NCBI RefSeq assembly: GCF_947507565.1
Contig: NC_089193.1
Span: 744,001-808,000, forward strand
DNA from: Oscarella lobularis
Taxonomy: Eukaryota; Porifera; Homoscleromorpha; Homosclerophorida; Oscarellidae
Direction of reading: 5' to 3'
DNA: 64,000 bases
Shown here: piece by piece, positions 61,680-64,000 of the stretch
Position numbering within the stretch: the stretch's first letter is position 1
Layout: the number at the start of each line of letters is the position of its first letter
Notes under the pieces: generated by a model
What the model was told of the DNA's origin: nothing
What the model saw: the letters and a program-made list of their open reading frames with translations, nothing else
Databases searched by the model: none
Translations under genes and position numbers: made by a program

Positions 61680-64000
61680 TGTTGAGGCACGATATTATAC
61701 CTTAAATCCTTTGCAGTGAAAAATTTCCACTCGCGCGTGCTCTCCTCATCCTTCGCACGTTGCAGAAATGTTCTTTTAAGAAGATGTTACAGCGAATCAC
61801 ACATTGTAATAACGCTTTTCCTTTACATTATGTTTTGCCACCATTTCAAACAGTTGCCGTTTCTCGCTTCTCCCAAAGGATCTAAGAGAGTCACTGACGT
61901 CTCTGTGAAATCAACCAGCTACAATTAAAGTACTTTTTTATTTTATTATTTATCTTAATTTTCAAAGATGACTTACTCCCAGGATCCGATTCACATTGCA
62001 AACATTAATTGGAAATACTAACAGCCGCACTGCAGGAGATATAATCTCATGCTGAAGTAAGGCAAAATTATTTACTTGGGAATGAATGAATGAATGAATA
62101 CATAAATGAAAATACGTATCTTCGTTAGCTATTTTGCCACGCGACCAAATTCTCTTCTAGCAAGATAGTTACACTACAGGGAGTCCACTACCCTGACATC
62201 AACGGCGGAAGTATGTGTCACAGAGAGAGAGAGAAATGTACGGATAATCTAAACATGACGAGAAAGTGCAACTGTCTGCTAACGTCAATAGGCCGTAAAA
62301 ATGTCATGCATTATCCGGCAACCAGCGCCCATGCCAGAGACCGAGGATATTTTTGACGTAACAGCTATAGCTATAGCCTTGAAAAGCTATTTCATTTTGT
62401 ATCGCGCATCTGCCGGCATCTAACTCTACCATAGTCTAAAGTACCATAATAAAAAATTTTTTTACAAAGTTTTACCAAATCAAGCGAAGCGTAGGTTAAT
62501 ATCCACGGCTTCCTGTTTTCGTCTGTTGGTAAAGTGAATGGGCTTCGACGCTTCGAAATTTCTCTCAGTAATCTTGCCAATAAAACTTCTCTTGAATATT
62601 ACTCACATGACATTAGTGAAATCGATACTTAGGGTCACTGTGACTCTTATACCCACGACGGCTGTGCTTGCGCTTTTAGAATAGCTCTTCGTCGTTTCCA
62701 CTCCTGACGTCTCGTCAAAAGTCTTCTGCTCAGCGCTGCCATTGACATGGTCGTCCACTCTGGTCTACAAATACTGGAATAGTATCTTAAATAGTAATTC
62801 CGTTGCGAAGCACAGACATTGTGAGATTTTACGCTGCATGGTTCATTTTTGGTAAATTTTCGGCAGCAATCACCGTGTAAGGCGAAGGAGCACGTACTGC
62901 ATGAAATTTCTGCACAACAATTTTTTTACTCTCACAATTATTAAAACAGGTCGAGGCTTATTTCTAACCTAAGGTGTTGGAACCAATTCCTGTGTTTTTT
63001 AGGCCCAGAGAATCAAGAATTGCTATCGACCTCTCTTCGACCGTGACAACCTATTGGACTGTCATCTCCAGTGGACAACAACGATTATGACCTACCCCTA
63101 GCATCCAATGATTCACATCGTGAATTGGTATTAAAATACAGTTAACGTCATCTAAGTTTCGCTGTAGATGAAAAGAATGAAATTTGCTGAATGTAGTGAA
63201 TGTTTGGAGTACTGTACCTGAAGTAACATCGCATTTTTTGGCCTCGCGATATTTCCTCTCCTCGCAAGGAAATTACTTGCAATTGTGTCAAACACAGCAA
63301 TTTTGTGTGACGGAGAAAGGGATTTCAAAGCGAGGGCCAGAAAGGCATTTATGGCCTATAAGGCACAAAACAGTTAATAATGACATATGAGAAGTGAATG
63401 TCACGTACACATCCTGTAAGCCATCGATTGTTCCAAATTCTCAGGATGTCGTCAAGGTAAAGAGAGACCTTTTCAACTCTTCCAATCGGATAGCCGTACC
63501 CCGCCATTGATTGTAGCTCAGCGACAGCCTACGTAGAAAGACAAAGACGTTTTCACTGCAGAACGCGTATTATGCAACACTAACATCAATGGCATGAAAT
63601 GCTTTTTTTTCCACGGTTCTTTCTCAATTGACGACGGCCATAGACTTTTCTCGTTTTCATCGTTGCTGCTAGTGGCAATTGCGTCGTTCAAACCACATCT
63701 GTTCTCGAGAACCAATTGCCGAATCATCTATGGCCGTTACGCTTGTAGGCCATCTTCTGCAGCACAAAGCCGATTGCAACGCCGAACAAATTCGTTGAAC
63801 TCGCAGAACATAGTTTACCTATTTGCACTATTGGATATACAGAAGTTTGTAGAACAATTGCCGTGGCCGGAATCCGCGACGTCAAAAGAATCTATACCAG
63901 CCCCGAGTGTGCCGCCCGCAGTTGCCTACAATTTATTTCCATTAAGCTATCGTGATTTGTGCATTTGGCAATAACTAAGGTCATGTGCGAATGCCGTTGA
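61680..64000. other. Right end of window, no supported gene
   Basis: Short simple repeats occur at 62084-62102 (GAAT)n and 62222-62236 (GA)n. On the minus strand, 63400-63780 shows exon-like pieces (LQSMAGYGYPIGRVEKVSLY; FCEFNEFVRRCNRLCAAEDG) with splice-like borders, which may be the edge of a gene reaching past the window. I cannot assign a family. Confidence 0.3.

Overview
The window is nuclear DNA of an animal, most likely a sponge (Porifera). It has spliceosomal introns, many eukaryotic transposon families, TTAGGG-type telomere-like tracts and a 10.3-kb nuclear copy of mitochondrial DNA (NUMT). The NUMT reads with TGA = Trp and carries atp9. Among animals, mitochondrial atp9 is a hallmark of sponges, and the order trnT-atp9-trnS-trnP-nad4-trnH-trnE-nad6 and atp8-atp6-trnR-cox3 fits demosponge or homoscleromorph mtDNA. 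No species can be named from sequence alone.

Layout. 0-6 kb: a RecQ-like helicase relic, then an intact Ty3/gypsy retrotransposon with identical 114-bp LTRs and a 5-bp target duplication. 6-9 kb: a five-exon Mutator-like transposase gene, intact except for one frameshift. 9.2-11.6 kb: a 2.07-kb foldback element whose arms are tandem repeats, and a second palindromic MITE. 12-16 kb: a Tc1-like transposase with two stops and a reverse-strand DUF6589-like gene relic. 17-23 kb: a tRNA-derived SINE, a hammerhead-like motif in a Penelope-type terminal sequence, an 870-bp direct duplication and a Penelope-like reverse transcriptase relic. 23.7-26 kb: a repeat carrying a reverse-strand pogo-like DNA-binding region and a forward KRBA2/Ginger-type integrase.

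26.7-37 kb: the NUMT, all on the minus strand in transcription order nad1, trnT, trnV, atp8, atp6, trnR, cox3, trnF, rns, trnT, atp9, trnS, trnP, nad4, trnH, trnE, nad6. It interrupts a small zinc-finger gene: the first Cys pair lies left of the NUMT, and the remaining ligands plus a C-terminal PCNA-box-like peptide lie right of it. Two elements later inserted into the NUMT: a PIF/Harbinger transposon in rns (TSD TAA) and a 532-bp inverted-repeat element carrying a SINE in nad4 (TSD TTAATTTAA). Removing the second restores the nad4 frame.

37-50 kb: Harbinger and Mutator relics, a possible single-pass membrane protein, a second copy of the pogo/Ginger repeat, a kinase glycine-loop fragment followed by an hAT transposase, and a Mutator-like element with 201-bp inverted repeats. 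50-64 kb: a pogo DDE fragment, a 19-bp minisatellite, an integrase-like gene, a small Lys-rich two-exon gene, a six-exon TKL-type protein kinase (the best host gene candidate), two large palindromes, and a convergent YqaJ nuclease plus DDE transposase pair typical of ISL2EU transposons.

There is no operon. The organising themes are nested insertion, foldback DNA and capture of organelle DNA. Most coding sequence belongs to transposons in different states of decay.
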